Below are positions 1 to 11,632 of a DNA stretch of 64,000 nucleotides, piece after piece; positions within the stretch are counted from its first letter, which is position 1; the number at the start of each line of letters is the position of its first letter. The notes beneath the pieces are model-generated. The model was not told the DNA's origin. It worked only from the letters and a program-made list of their open reading frames with translations, and searched no databases. The translations under genes and the position numbers were made by a program. Source of the stretch: Oceanidesulfovibrio indonesiensis (GTDB lineage Bacteria; Desulfobacterota; Desulfovibrionia; Desulfovibrionales; Desulfovibrionaceae); contig NZ_QMIE01000003.1 in assembly GCF_007625075.1 (NCBI RefSeq), forward strand, positions 291,326 through 355,325, given 5' to 3'.

Positions 1-2
1 CC

Positions 3-700
3 GCCGGCACCTTCCGCGACTGGGAACAGGTTTACGGCCTCAAACTCAGGCCGGACTTCATCCGCGGCCAGCCGTGCATCGTGGCAGGCAATTTCGGCAA
101 GGGTCGCTACGTGCTGAGCTACGCCCACCTGGAAACCCCGGCGTCGCCCCAGGCCAACGCCTGGCTCGCGCACATCTTGGGCTCTCTCACGGACCAGACA
201 CCCGTCGTCAGGGAAGTTCCGGCCTGGAGCCTCTGCACCATGGAAGCCCAATGGAGGCATCCGTTGCTGGAGCAGGCAGGCGCAGTGATGAAGGAGATTC
301 TCGGCCTGGGCCGTGATCATTTCCTGCTCTTCGACCGCAACGACTGGCTCCTGGGCTGGCGCGCGGGCATTCCAGGCTCGCACCTCAACCACCTGTGCGC
401 CATGCTGCAGCAGTGCCGCGCGCTGGACCCCACGGACGAAGCCATGGCCGCTCTGGAGAAAGAGGCCGCGCGCTTCGAACGTACAATTACTGAGTTCCGT
501 GAAGAAACCTCCTCCTACCTGCTGGCGGAACGGCTCGCCATGACGCTTTCGCGCACCTACCCGGACGCCGTGTCCCAACGCGCTTTGCAGGAACGGCGCG
601 AGGCCATTTTCGGCCAGGCCATGGAGCAAGGCGGTTTGTACGCAGAGCTGCTGGAGATACTGGACCAGGTGCTCTGGCGGCAGATCCGTACAGGGAGCTG

Positions 701-701
<1 letters not shown>
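3..701 (+). CDS. BPL_N-type (biotin-protein ligase N-terminal-like) protein, 3' part
   Basis: The frame is open from the window edge to a TGA at 699-701, so the 5' end is missing. The visible 232 residues start mid-domain (AGTFRDWEQVYGLKLRP) and include IVAGNFGKGRYVLSYAHLETP. That resembles the glutamine-amidotransferase-like BPL_N domain, where such a segment ends the domain. A helical, charged C-terminal part of about 150 residues follows. I know such proteins as conserved in Desulfovibrio relatives, with no assigned reaction. The stop overlaps the next start as TGATG, which implies translational coupling with the U32-like gene. Family assignment is moderate; function is unknown. Confidence 0.6.
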
Positions 702-3053
<2,352 letters not shown>

Positions 3054-3079
3054 AACCTCCACCCTCAAGCGAGGCCGAC

Positions 3080-5176
3080 ATGACGCACGAGAACCGACTC
3101 GCGAACGAGAAGAGCCCTTACCTTCTACAACACAAGAACAACCCCGTAGACTGGTGGCCCTGGTGCGACGAGGCATTCGAGACAGCCAGGCGAGAGGACA
3201 AGCCCGTTTTCCTCTCCATAGGCTACTCCACATGCCACTGGTGCCATGTGATGGAGAAGGAATCCTTCGAGGATGAGGAGGTGGCGACGCTGATGAACGA
3301 CGCCTTCGTGTCCATAAAAGTGGACAGGGAGGAACGCCCGGACCTGGACAACCTGTACATGACGGTCTGCCACCTGATGACCGGCCAGGGCGGCTGGCCG
3401 CTCACCGTGCTGCTCACGCCGGACAAGCAGCCCTTCTTCGCCGGCACATATTTTCCCAAGCAGTCTCACTACGGCCGACCCGGCATGCTGGATCTCGTGC
3501 CCCAGGTGAAAGAGGCGTGGCAAACCCGCCGCGGCGAGGTGGAGGAATCCGCAGGCAAGATCACCGGGCACTTGCGCGCGTTCGCTGCCGGCGACCTCTC
3601 GGAAAAATCCGGGGGCCTCATCGGCGAGCCCGAGATGGATCAGGCCTACGCCCAGCTTGCCGAGAGGTTCGACGTCCGCTGGGGCGGGTTCGGCACTGCG
3701 CCCAAGTTTCCCTCCCCGCACGTGCTGCTCTTTCTGCTGCGTATGTGGGCCCGCCACGGCAAGACAGACGGCCTGGCCATGGTGGAAAAAACCCTCGCCG
3801 CCATGCGCGCCGGCGGCATGTTCGACCACGTGGGTTTCGGCTTCCACCGTTACGCCACGGACCGCGAATGGCTCGTGCCGCATTTCGAGAAGATGCTCTA
3901 CGATCAGGCCATGCTTACCCTGGCCTACACAGAAGCGTACCAGATAACTCGCAAACCGGCGTACCGCGGCACGGTCAAGGAAGTGCTCGCCTACGTGCTG
4001 CGCGACATGCGCTCTCCGGAAGGCGGGTTCTACTCAGCCGAAGACGCGGACAGCGAAGGCGAGGAAGGAAGATTCTACGTCTTCAGCACTGCCGAGGTGG
4101 AAAAGATTCTGGGACCTGACGATGCATTGCTCGTCCAGAAGGCATACGCCATGAAGCCCGAGGGAAACTTCCTGGAGGAAGCCACGGGCAAACGCACCGG
4201 CGCGAACATCCTGCACCTGCCCAAAGGGCTGGACGCCGTAGCCGCCGAGCTGGACATGGACGAGAAGCAGCTCATGGAAAAGCTCATGCACGCCCGCAAA
4301 CTGCTCTTTGCCGCGCGGGAGCAGCGGGTGCGCCCCTTGCTGGACGACAAGATCCTGGCCGACTGGAACGGCCTGATGATCGCCGCTATGGCCCGTGCCG
4401 GCCGCGCCCTGGAAGAGCCGGACTACATCCGCGCCGCCGAAGCCGCGGCCGACTTCATCCTTACGAAAATGCGCGACGACTCCGGCCGGCTGCTGCACCG
4501 CTACCGCGAAGGCGAGGCCGGACTGCCCGCCCATGCAGAAGACTACGCCTACTTTCTGTGGGGGCTTGTGGAGCTGTTCGAAGCCACGTTCGATTCCCGC
4601 TGGCTGGAGGCGGCCGTGGCTCTGGCCGATGATTTCCTTGAGCGATTCCGGGACCACGAACGCGGCGGATTCTTCTACACCGCATCAGATGCCGAGGAAC
4701 TGCTGGCCCGGCCCAAAGAAGGGCAGGATGCCGCGACGCCCTCGGCCAACTCCGTGGCCATGCTCGTCTTCACCAGACTGGCGCGCCTGCTCGGGGCGCC
4801 GGATTACGAAACGTACGCCGAGGAAATCGCCCGCGCCTTTTACCCGGAAGCCTCGCAACACCCGGCCGCGTATACCTTTATGCTCTGCGCCGTGGATACG
4901 GCGCGCGGCAAATCCATGGAGGTCGTGATTGCCGGGGACGAACGCGACGAGACGTGGCAGGCGATGCGCCGCGCCGTGGACGCACGCTTCCTGCCAGGCG
5001 CGGTGTTTCTGGGAACGCGGCCCGGCCTGGAGAAAATCGCGCCATGGACGGAATCGCTGATCCCAAAGAACGGACGGACCACAGCCTACGTGTGCGAAGA
5101 ACGCGCCTGCAAAAACCCCGTGACCGACGCGGCGGCGCTGGAGGCCCTCCTGGAGGAATCCCTCACGAATGGCTGA
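3080..5176 (+). CDS. DUF255 / thioredoxin-fold and glycosidase-like (YyaL/SSP411) protein
   Basis: The protein has 698 residues from the ATG at 3080, preceded by a GAGG ribosome site; an upstream in-frame ATG at 2819 lies inside tgt and is rejected. The N-terminus has [19 protein letters not shown] and the CXXC motif in [11 protein letters not shown], typical of the DUF255 thioredoxin-like domain. The rest (about 190-690) is the six-hairpin-glycosidase-like part, with [14 protein letters not shown] and [17 protein letters not shown]. The family is conserved from bacteria to man (SPATA20), but its biochemical role is not settled. It may share a transcript with tgt. Confidence 0.9.
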   Translation: MTHENRLANEKSPYLLQHKNNPVDWWPWCDEAFETARREDKPVFLSIGYSTCHWCHVMEKESFEDEEVATLMNDAFVSIKVDREERPDLDNLYMTVCHLMTGQGGWPLTVLLTPDKQPFFAGTYFPKQSHYGRPGMLDLVPQVKEAWQTRRGEVEESAGKITGHLRAFAAGDLSEKSGGLIGEPEMDQAYAQLAERFDVRWGGFGTAPKFPSPHVLLFLLRMWARHGKTDGLAMVEKTLAAMRAGGMFDHVGFGFHRYATDREWLVPHFEKMLYDQAMLTLAYTEAYQITRKPAYRGTVKEVLAYVLRDMRSPEGGFYSAEDADSEGEEGRFYVFSTAEVEKILGPDDALLVQKAYAMKPEGNFLEEATGKRTGANILHLPKGLDAVAAELDMDEKQLMEKLMHARKLLFAAREQRVRPLLDDKILADWNGLMIAAMARAGRALEEPDYIRAAEAAADFILTKMRDDSGRLLHRYREGEAGLPAHAEDYAYFLWGLVELFEATFDSRWLEAAVALADDFLERFRDHERGGFFYTASDAEELLARPKEGQDAATPSANSVAMLVFTRLARLLGAPDYETYAEEIARAFYPEASQHPAAYTFMLCAVDTARGKSMEVVIAGDERDETWQAMRRAVDARFLPGAVFLGTRPGLEKIAPWTESLIPKNGRTTAYVCEERACKNPVTDAAALEALLEESLTNG

Positions 5177-5195
5177 ATGCTGGCGCCGGGCGGCT

Positions 5196-5411
5196 TTAGA
5201 CCTTGCCGGGTTTGATCGCCTGGCGTTTTCCGCGCTGCCATTCGTCGAAGGGGATGGCCTCTTCCACGAGCATGATCGGGATATCGTCCCGAATGGGGTA
5301 GACCATCTTTTCCTGCTCGCAATACAGCCCTTCGCCGTCTTCGGTGAGGGTGACGGGGGCCTTGGTCTTGGGACTGACGAGTATGTCGAGGAGTTCTTTG
5401 TCGATTGCCAT
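5196..5411 (-). CDS. Trm112 family small protein
   Basis: This is a 71-residue protein starting MAIDKELLDILVSPKTKAP; a longer in-frame start at 5492 would add 27 residues unlike the family. AGAAGGGG about a dozen bases upstream supports the shorter start. The DILVSPKTKAP...LYCEQEKMVYPIRDDIPIML pattern is the Trm112/YcaR signature. Eukaryotic and archaeal Trm112 activate methyltransferases; bacterial YcaR-type members are small, less understood partners. Most zinc cysteines of the canonical family are absent (DILVSPKT replaces DILACPxC), as in many bacterial members. It lies convergent with the DUF255 gene, 19 bp from its stop. Confidence 0.85.
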   Translation of the reverse strand: MAIDKELLDILVSPKTKAPVTLTEDGEGLYCEQEKMVYPIRDDIPIMLVEEAIPFDEWQRGKRQAIKPGKV

Positions 5412-5540
5412 GTCCGCTCTGTATCCCCTTCTCGCATTGGCTTCAAGCGACTTTCGCACCGAATCGGCGTCCGATGCGTCGCGCGTTGACATGAAAACGC
5501 CCCTCCTCTAGCACTTTCATTCGGAGGATAGAAACACACC

Positions 5541-6425
5541 ATGCCGGAAATCGATCTGCATACACACTCCACTGCCTCGGACGGCAGCTATAGCCCGGAA
5601 GAGCTCGTCACTGCGGCCAAAAACAGCGGCCTCAGCGCCATCGCCCTCACGGACCATGACACCCTGAACGGCCTTGATCGAGCAGCCAGAACCGCCCTTG
5701 ACGTGGGCATCGAGTTCATACCGGGGTGTGAACTCACAGTCACGCACGGCGCGCTCCGCTTCCATCTCGTGGCGCTCTGGCTGCCGCTGAACGCCGTCGA
5801 CATCCAGAACGCCCTGGACGAAATCATCCGCCACCGCAACGAGCGCAACCACATCATCATCGGCAAGCTCAACGACCTGGGGATCGGCATCACGTATGAG
5901 GATGTGCTGGCCAAAGCCGGCGACGGCGCAGTGGGCCGGCCGCACTTCGCCGCCGCGCTGCTGGAAAAAGGCGTTGTGACCTCGGCCCAGGAAGCGTTCG
6001 ATCGCTACCTCGGCTCCACGGGCAAGGCCTACGAGCCCAAAAAAGTGCTCACAGCGGCTCACGCCCTGGATTTGCTGCAACGCCACGGCGCAACCCCCGT
6101 GCTGGCCCATCCGTATCAGATAGGCCTCGGCAAGGACGAGCTCGCCTCGCTCATCCTGGAGCTCAAGGAAATGGGCCTCGACGCAATCGAGGCGTACTAC
6201 AGCGAGCACAGCCCGTCCCAGACGCGCTCGTTCCTGGAACTGGCCAAACGGCTGGACCTCGGCGTTTCCGGCGGCTCGGATTTCCACGGCCCGATCAAGC
6301 CGGACATCAAACTCGGCACCGGCCGCGGCCGGCTGGACATCCCCTACGCCGTGCTTGAAGACCTCAAGAAACGGCGCCTGAACAGGGGGCAACCCACTGA
6401 GACGTCGCCCACCGTACTCTTTTGA
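5541..6425 (+). CDS. PHP-domain phosphoesterase (RNase AM / TrpH-like)
   Basis: The 294-residue protein opens with IDLHTHSTASDGS, the HXH metal motif of PHP domains. It continues with ALTDHDTLNGL, a conserved GCELTV, a late histidine in PVLAHPYQIGL and the C-terminal GGSDFHGPIKP. This order and length fit the YciV/TrpH group, which removes 3'-phosphates from 3',5'-nucleoside bisphosphates and trims 5' ends of structured RNA. An AGGA ribosome site lies near 5525. The stop overlaps the TTG start of the next U32 gene by four bases (TTGA), so the two are probably translated together. Confidence 0.9.
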   Translation: MPEIDLHTHSTASDGSYSPEELVTAAKNSGLSAIALTDHDTLNGLDRAARTALDVGIEFIPGCELTVTHGALRFHLVALWLPLNAVDIQNALDEIIRHRNERNHIIIGKLNDLGIGITYEDVLAKAGDGAVGRPHFAAALLEKGVVTSAQEAFDRYLGSTGKAYEPKKVLTAAHALDLLQRHGATPVLAHPYQIGLGKDELASLILELKEMGLDAIEAYYSEHSPSQTRSFLELAKRLDLGVSGGSDFHGPIKPDIKLGTGRGRLDIPYAVLEDLKKRRLNRGQPTETSPTVLF

Positions 6426-7690
6426 TTCCGGACACACCGCACATACCCGAACTGCTGGCCCCGGCCGGCACGCCGGACAAGCTCGCCACAGCCCTGCGCT
6501 ACGGCGCGGATGCCGTGTATCTGGGTGGTCCGGACCTTTCCCTGCGCGCCAAGGCCGCCGGATTCGACATGGACGCCCTGGCCGCCGCGTGCCGGCTGGC
6601 TCGCGGCTACGGCGCCCGAGTCTATTACACGCTGAACATCCTGCCGCACGAATCCGGGCTGGACGCCGTGCGCGTCCGCCTGGACGAGCTGGCCGGACTC
6701 CCCCCGGATGCCGCCCCGCATGCGCTCATTGTGGCCGACCCCGGAGTGGTCCGCCTGGCCAGGCTCCTGGCTCCGGGCTATTCCCTGCATCTTTCCACCC
6801 AGGCCAACACCTCGAACAGCGAGGCGCTCGCGTTCTGGGCCGACCAGGGAGTGGACCGCGTGAACCTGGCGCGGGAGCTGGCCGGACCGGACATAGCCAG
6901 GCTGGCAGCCGCCGGCCGCGAGCTCGGCGTGGACGTTGAGTGCTTCGTCCACGGCGCACAGTGCATGGCCATATCCGGCCGTTGCCTGCTGGGTGCGGCG
7001 CTCAACCGCCGCTCCGCCAACCTGGGCCTGTGCACGCAGCCCTGCCGGTTCGAATACAACGTCCGCGCCGTGGAGCTCGAAGAAAAGACCCGCCCTGGCC
7101 ACACCACGTGGCAGGCCGTTTCCGGAGACGGCTTTGCCGCGATCCTTTCGCCGGAAGACCTCTGCCTCATCCAGTACCTCGGCTGGTTCGGCCGGGTTGG
7201 CGTGGCCGCGCTGAAAATCGAGGGACGGATGCGCTCGGAGCAGGCCATGGCCCAGACCGTGGACGCCTACCGCGGCGCTCTGGACGGCTTGTGCGCGGGA
7301 AAGATGCCGGGACAAGCCGTCATGGACGAGCTGCGCCACGCCGCGGCGCGTCCGCTCGGCACAGGATTTTTCGCTGCTTACCCGCGCATTCTGTTCAGCC
7401 CGGAGAACACATCCTTCCAACGGCGGGACGTAGTGGGCAAGATCACGGCGCCTCACGGCGAGGGCCGCTGGCGGGTGGCTGTCAAGGGACGTTGGGACAG
7501 CGATATTGCGGTCGAAATCCTCGTTCCCGGTCTGCGCAGACCTCAGCTTGCACCTGCCGCCTACGGCCTGGAAAATCTGGAGGGCGAACGGCTCGGCCTC
7601 GCCCACTCGGGCATGGACATCGTGCTTGCCTGCGACCACCCGGACCTCGCGGCCGGCTACTTCCTGCGCCTGGCCTCGCTGCAGACATAA
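6422..7690 (+). CDS. Peptidase U32 family protein (RlhA/YrrO-like)
   Basis: The protein has 422 residues, read from a TTG at 6422 that overlaps the PHP stop; no better in-frame start is seen before the conserved PELLAPAGTPDKLATALRYG. That N-terminus, GADAVYLGG, the segment VECFVHGAQCMAISGRCLLG and NLGLCTQPCRFEY (cysteines about 185-215), and LKIEGRMRSEQ are U32 hallmarks. Well-studied U32 members act in tRNA or rRNA hydroxylation (TrhP, RlhA) rather than proteolysis, so an RNA hydroxylation role is likely but unproven. It is the second U32-type gene in the first 8 kb. Confidence 0.88.
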   Translation: MIPDTPHIPELLAPAGTPDKLATALRYGADAVYLGGPDLSLRAKAAGFDMDALAAACRLARGYGARVYYTLNILPHESGLDAVRVRLDELAGLPPDAAPHALIVADPGVVRLARLLAPGYSLHLSTQANTSNSEALAFWADQGVDRVNLARELAGPDIARLAAAGRELGVDVECFVHGAQCMAISGRCLLGAALNRRSANLGLCTQPCRFEYNVRAVELEEKTRPGHTTWQAVSGDGFAAILSPEDLCLIQYLGWFGRVGVAALKIEGRMRSEQAMAQTVDAYRGALDGLCAGKMPGQAVMDELRHAAARPLGTGFFAAYPRILFSPENTSFQRRDVVGKITAPHGEGRWRVAVKGRWDSDIAVEILVPGLRRPQLAPAAYGLENLEGERLGLAHSGMDIVLACDHPDLAAGYFLRLASLQT

Positions 7691-7706
7691 TCCGAAGCTC
7701 CCCTGT

Positions 7707-7798
7707 CGCCTCCGGCGGCCAGAGGAATCTAATCTTTGGTCCCTGATCTGGGCCAGAAAGCAGCGCGACCTTTCAGAAAGGCGGGGGCAGCCTCCCCC
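7707..7798 (+). repeat. Dispersed hairpin repeat, copy R1
   Basis: Convergent gap between the U32 gene and larC. It holds the module CGCCTCCGGCGGCCAGAGG at 7707-7725 and a G5/C5 hairpin at 7783-7798, ending 3 bp before the larC stop. The same modules recur at seven other sites in this window. Confidence 0.6.
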
Positions 7799-7800
7799 AA

Positions 7801-8946
7801 TTACTTTGCCATGAGCAACCGACGCAGCGCGGCCGTGGACTGGCCCGTGCGCCTGGCCATCTCGGCCAGATCGTCGTCTTCAGGTACGATGAACGTCTGT
7901 CCACCGAGTGTGTACTCCTTGGCTCGGACCTCGCCCCACGGTGTCTGCATGGTCGCCTCTTTACGGGGGAGTGCGGTGCGTTCGGTGCGGGTGCGGCGAA
8001 TGCCCAGTGTCAAGGTCTCGCGGAAGAAGGCTGCTTCCACGTCGGTCAGGTGCGCGTCCTCGCAGACCACTCGCAGCGCCACGGCCGGCCGGCTCTTCTT
8101 CATGATGCCGTGCAGGGCCAGCACGTCCAGGGCGCCGGCTGCAAAAATGCCCTCGAAGGCCCGGCCCAAGTCCTCGCCCGAGAGATGGTCGATGTGGCTT
8201 TCCAACACCCAGACCGTCTCCCTGACCGCCCCATCGTCTTCCAGCAGAAACACGCGCAGGCCGCCGCCGGAATCGCGCGCTCCGTATCCCAGGCCGGAGG
8301 CTGCGAGCCGTCCTGCAGGACCAGCCGAACCAGCGTCGTCATACGTGTCCACGAGCATGTCGAGCAGCAGCGCTCCCGTCGGGGTGACCATCTCCTGTGT
8401 GAAAGAGGACGGCCGCACCGGCTTGCCGTCCAGCAGCTTGACCACGGCCGGCGCAGGCAGGGGCAGTTCGCCGTGCGCGCAGCAGACCGTGCCCGTAAAC
8501 CAGGGAATCGCCGAGGCCCGGACTTCCGAGATGCCCAGGGTTTCCAATGCCCAGGCGGCGCCCACGACATCCGCCAGCGTATCCACGGCGCCCACCTCGT
8601 GAAAATGGATTTTATCCACCTCGCAGCCATGCACGGCGGCTTCCGCCTCGGCCAATCTCCAAAAAGCGGCGCGGCTGCGTTCCCGCACGGCATCGCTCAC
8701 AGGCAACGCGTCCAGCAGCGCTTCGATGTCCGGCATGGTGCGCAGGGGCTGGTCCCCGGCCTGCTCCAGAAACAAGCGCTTTCCCGAAATGCCGGAGCGC
8801 ATTTCCGGCGCGGCGCACAGCTGGGCGGTCAGGCCCGCGTTGCGGAAGATTTCCGCGAGCGGGTGAAGGTCGAGGCCGGCGTCGGCCAGGGCTGCCAGGA
8901 GCATGTCCCCGCCAATGCCGTAGGAGAGATCGAGATACAAACGCAT
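7801..8946 (-). CDS. larC: LarC nickel pincer cofactor biosynthesis protein
   Basis: LarC inserts nickel, in a CTP-dependent step, into the pyridinium dithiocarboxylic acid mononucleotide made by LarB and LarE. The product is the nickel-pincer nucleotide of lactate racemase and related enzymes. The 381-residue protein begins MRLYLDLSYGIGGDMLLAAL, the family start. It has VDKIHFHEVGAVDTLADVVGA near residue 115, FTQEMVTPTGALLL near 205, and a C-terminal part with LGIRRTRTERTALPRKEA. It is a single unbroken frame, unlike the frameshifted larC1/C2 of Lactobacillus. larB, larE and larA are not in the window. It overlaps the yitT stop as TGATG, so it is co-translated with a membrane protein gene. 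Confidence 0.92.
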   Translation of the reverse strand: MRLYLDLSYGIGGDMLLAALADAGLDLHPLAEIFRNAGLTAQLCAAPEMRSGISGKRLFLEQAGDQPLRTMPDIEALLDALPVSDAVRERSRAAFWRLAEAEAAVHGCEVDKIHFHEVGAVDTLADVVGAAWALETLGISEVRASAIPWFTGTVCCAHGELPLPAPAVVKLLDGKPVRPSSFTQEMVTPTGALLLDMLVDTYDDAGSAGPAGRLAASGLGYGARDSGGGLRVFLLEDDGAVRETVWVLESHIDHLSGEDLGRAFEGIFAAGALDVLALHGIMKKSRPAVALRVVCEDAHLTDVEAAFFRETLTLGIRRTRTERTALPRKEATMQTPWGEVRAKEYTLGGQTFIVPEDDDLAEMARRTGQSTAALRRLLMAK

Positions 8947-9803
8947 CAGTACACCTTCCGTTTGGAAAAGCCTTCGCCGAGCACGTTGAACGTGTTCTCC
9001 ACCACGACAAAGGCATTGGGGTCCACGTTGAACACGGTCTCTTCGAGTCGCTTGAGCTGGTAATTGTTGACCACCACCATGAGCACCTGCTTGCGCTTGC
9101 CGGAGTAGATGCCCGAGCCTTCCAGGAATGTTCCGCCGCGCTGGATGGTCTTCAATACTGAGCGGGCGATGGTTTCGGCCGAATCCGAGATGATGAAGGC
9201 CACCTTGCGCTGGTTGAACATGGAAAGCACGTAGTCGCAGACCGAGGCCGAGACGAAGACCATGGCCACGGAATAAAGAATAAGGTCATTCTCCATGGAG
9301 AAGAAAGCCGTGGCGAAAATGAGCATGTTGGAGGCGAAGCTCACCTGCCCCACGCGTATGTTCCACTTCTGGAACAGAATGATGGAAATGATGTCCATGC
9401 CGCCGCAGCTGCCCAGGGAACGCAGCACGATGCCCGATCCGGCGCCGTAGAGCACGCCGCCCGTTACCGCAGCCAGCATCTTGTCCTCGATGGGAAAGGT
9501 GGTGGTAATGAGTTCGGCCGCAATGAATATCGCGGCGAGGCCGAATATGGAGTAAAAAAAGAACCGCCGGCTCACGAAAAACCAGCCGAGCAGGAAAATG
9601 GGCACGTTGATTATGGCATACCAGATGGCGGGGGAGAACAGATCGGTGACGTATGACAGGAACAGGCACAGGCCGAAGATGCCGCCCACGAGAAACTGAT
9701 GCGGCTCGGCAATGGCAACGGCTCCGTACATGCAGATGGTGGAGCCGAGCCCGATGAGGAACAGGTTCCAGGGCACCCCCATGGTGATCGAACGCCAGGT
9801 CAT
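8946..9803 (-). CDS. YitT family membrane protein (DUF161/DUF2179)
   Basis: The 285-residue protein has five to six hydrophobic helices in residues about 10-170 and a soluble C-terminal DUF2179 domain. The latter shows AFIISDSAETIARSVLKTIQRGGTFLEGSGIYSG and KQVLMVVVNNYQLKRLEETV. These features define the YitT family of integral membrane proteins, whose transport role is unproven. It is the first gene of a two-gene unit with larC (TGATG junction). The pairing invites, but does not prove, a link to nickel or lactate metabolism. Confidence 0.9.
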   Translation of the reverse strand: MTWRSITMGVPWNLFLIGLGSTICMYGAVAIAEPHQFLVGGIFGLCLFLSYVTDLFSPAIWYAIINVPIFLLGWFFVSRRFFFYSIFGLAAIFIAAELITTTFPIEDKMLAAVTGGVLYGAGSGIVLRSLGSCGGMDIISIILFQKWNIRVGQVSFASNMLIFATAFFSMENDLILYSVAMVFVSASVCDYVLSMFNQRKVAFIISDSAETIARSVLKTIQRGGTFLEGSGIYSGKRKQVLMVVVNNYQLKRLEETVFNVDPNAFVVVENTFNVLGEGFSKRKVY

Positions 9804-9861
9804 ACGTTATTCTCCCGCCCCGACTGCCGGTCAGGGATGTTCACAAGTTCCGGTTATTCGG

Positions 9862-9877
9862 GTACATGCCGATGTAC
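9862..9877. promoter_or_regulatory. Inverted repeat between divergent yitT and CBS-ACT genes
   Basis: GTACAT-gccg-ATGTAC forms a 6-bp palindromic arm pair in the 180-bp divergent intergenic region, 58 bp upstream of the yitT start. It could be a protein-binding site or a chance palindrome. Confidence 0.25.
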
Positions 9878-9983
9878 GTGCAGTAATATCGATGGTGTTT
9901 TATCCGCGTCGTCGTGAAACCGTACCGAAATCCGGCTCGGAATACGAGAGTACGCTACTATTTCAGCACATCAGGAGGATGCC

Positions 9984-10658
9984 ATGCTCGTACGCGACTG
10001 GATGACTTCCAACGTCATCACCGTCACCAAGGACACCACCATGCCGGAGGCGTCCAAGATCATGAAAGAAAACAAGATAAGCCAACTCCCGGTGGTGGAC
10101 AAGGGCGGCCGACTCGTCGGCATCGTCTCCGACCGCGACATCAAGGCGGCGTCGCCGTCCAAGGCCACCACGCTCGACGTGCACGAGCTGTACTACCTTA
10201 TCGCGTCCATCAAAATTAAAGACATCATGTCCTCGCCTGCCTTCAGCGTGGCGCCTACCGACACCGTTGAGTCGGCCGCCCTGTTCCTGCTGGAGAAGGA
10301 CATCGGCTCCCTGCCGGTTATCGACGATGACGAGAAGGTTGTGGGCATCATCTCGGATTCGGACATCTTCAAGGTCCTCATCGCCATAACCGGCGCCAAG
10401 CACGGCGGCGTGCAGATGGGATTCAACCTGCCCCTGGAACCGGGATCTCTGCGAGTTATCCTGGACGATCTGCGAGCCCACGGCGCGCGGGTGCTCTCCA
10501 TCCTCACCTCCATGGAGAAAGCGGACCAGGGACGCCGCGAGGTCTACATCCGCATCCAGCCTATGGACCGCTCTGAAGAAAATGCGGTCATCGACGCGCT
10601 CAAGGAAAAATACAACATGATGTACTGGGCTCGGGAGCGCGTGCACCCTCTCGTATGA
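9984..10658 (+). CDS. CBS-pair and ACT domain protein (AcuB-like)
   Basis: The 224-residue protein has two CBS domains: MLVRDWMTSNVITVTKDTTM to about residue 60, and IKDIMSSPAFSVAPTDTV to about residue 135. An ACT-like C-terminal domain follows, ending in VYIRIQPMD. CBS pairs bind adenine nucleotides and ACT domains bind amino acids, so a regulatory role is expected. The layout matches AcuB-type proteins. AGGAGG lies 7 bases upstream of the ATG. The gene is monocistronic, with a strong terminator 29 bp after its stop. Confidence 0.88.
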   Translation: MLVRDWMTSNVITVTKDTTMPEASKIMKENKISQLPVVDKGGRLVGIVSDRDIKAASPSKATTLDVHELYYLIASIKIKDIMSSPAFSVAPTDTVESAALFLLEKDIGSLPVIDDDEKVVGIISDSDIFKVLIAITGAKHGGVQMGFNLPLEPGSLRVILDDLRAHGARVLSILTSMEKADQGRREVYIRIQPMDRSEENAVIDALKEKYNMMYWARERVHPLV

Positions 10659-10686
10659 TTCGCATTGTACGATACAATACGGGCAC

Positions 10687-10715
10687 AGGCCGCGGCTTTT
10701 TGGCGCGGCCTTTTT
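10687..10715 (+). terminator. Rho-independent terminator after the CBS-ACT gene
   Basis: An 8-bp stem, AGGCCGCG paired with CGCGGCCT, encloses a 9-base loop and is followed by a T5 run at 10711-10715. Confidence 0.85.
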
Positions 10716-10742
10716 CCTGCCCGGTCGCATGCGCGCCCGGAA

Positions 10743-11540
10743 TCAGCGTTCCTGAGTCTCTTCCGTCTGGGTGACCGGCGCCTGCTCCGCGTCCTTGTTC
10801 CGAGGACCGAGGCAGCGTTGCGAGCACATCCAGCGCACCTGCCGGCAAATGCCCATGAGCAGGTTGAACTCGCTTTTGCGCAGCTTGATTCGTGCGAGAA
10901 ACCGCCGCACGGGCAGCATCCAGTAGGACGGATTGTCGTCCTTGAGAAAATCGATGGCGAGCAGAGTATCCTGCAGGGTACTGAAGAGCGCTTCCTGTTC
11001 GGCATGGGTGGCCAGACGCGAGGTGGGCGGCCCGGCGGGTCGGAACGCCGTACCCGGCGCTGCGGTGAACCACTCGTACAGAATCACGAGCACGGCCTGG
11101 GCGAGGTTGAGCGAACTGGCGTCGTCCACGGTGGGGATCGTCAACAGCCGACCGCCTATTTCCACTTCCTCGTTGGTCAGGCCGCGGTCCTCGGGTCCGA
11201 AGAGCACCGCAATCTTGCCCTCGGCCATGAACTCATGCGCCTCGGTGGCTGCCTGCGCCGGCGTCAGGATGCCCTTTCGCCAGCCCCCGGTCCGCGCCGT
11301 GGTGGCGTAAACCTTCACGTATGGGGCCAGAGCCTTTCCCAGATCGTCCTCCACACGGATGGAACGGATGATGGGCGCGCCTTTTGGAGTGGCCAGGGCC
11401 AGTGCGCGGTCCTCGTCCCAGCTTTGCGGAGAGACGAGCACGAGTTCCGAAGCGCCCATGTTGGCCATGGCGCGCGCGGTGCTGCCCACGTTTTCGGGAA
11501 ACTTCGTCTTCACGAGGACGATAGCGAGATTCGAGAGCAT
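10743..11540 (-). CDS. trmJ: TrmJ-type tRNA (Cm32/Um32) 2'-O-methyltransferase
   Basis: This is a 265-residue SPOUT-fold enzyme. It starts MLSNLAIVLVKTKFPENVGS and has the knotted cofactor motifs IAVLFGPEDRGLTNEEVE (about residue 110) and LLTIPTVDDASSLNLAQAV (about 132). The DDASSLNLAQAV ending matches TrmJ, which methylates residue 32 of several tRNAs. The remaining 90 residues form the TrmJ helical extension. A helical repeat (R2) lies directly upstream. I saw no linked gene that narrows the substrate. Confidence 0.92.
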   Translation of the reverse strand: MLSNLAIVLVKTKFPENVGSTARAMANMGASELVLVSPQSWDEDRALALATPKGAPIIRSIRVEDDLGKALAPYVKVYATTARTGGWRKGILTPAQAATEAHEFMAEGKIAVLFGPEDRGLTNEEVEIGGRLLTIPTVDDASSLNLAQAVLVILYEWFTAAPGTAFRPAGPPTSRLATHAEQEALFSTLQDTLLAIDFLKDDNPSYWMLPVRRFLARIKLRKSEFNLLMGICRQVRWMCSQRCLGPRNKDAEQAPVTQTEETQER

Positions 11541-11550
11541 GCCTGTTTAT

Positions 11551-11613
11551 CGCCTCCGGCGGCCAGGGAATTGTTGATCCTCTGGCAGGGATACGGGGGA
11601 ACGCCGTCCCCCG
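11551..11613 (+). repeat. Dispersed hairpin repeat, copy R2
   Basis: Module CGCCTCCGGCGGCCAGGG at 11551-11568 and a hairpin CGGGGGA-acgccg-TCCCCCG at 11594-11613. It ends 19 bp after the DUF456 stop codon, reading along that gene. Confidence 0.65.
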
Positions 11614-11632
11614 AAAACGTGTTCATGGAAAA

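Noticed and set aside
7040-7060. A tRNA T-loop-like GGTTCGAATAC
   Set aside because: It lies inside the U32 coding sequence and has no acceptor or anticodon stem around it.
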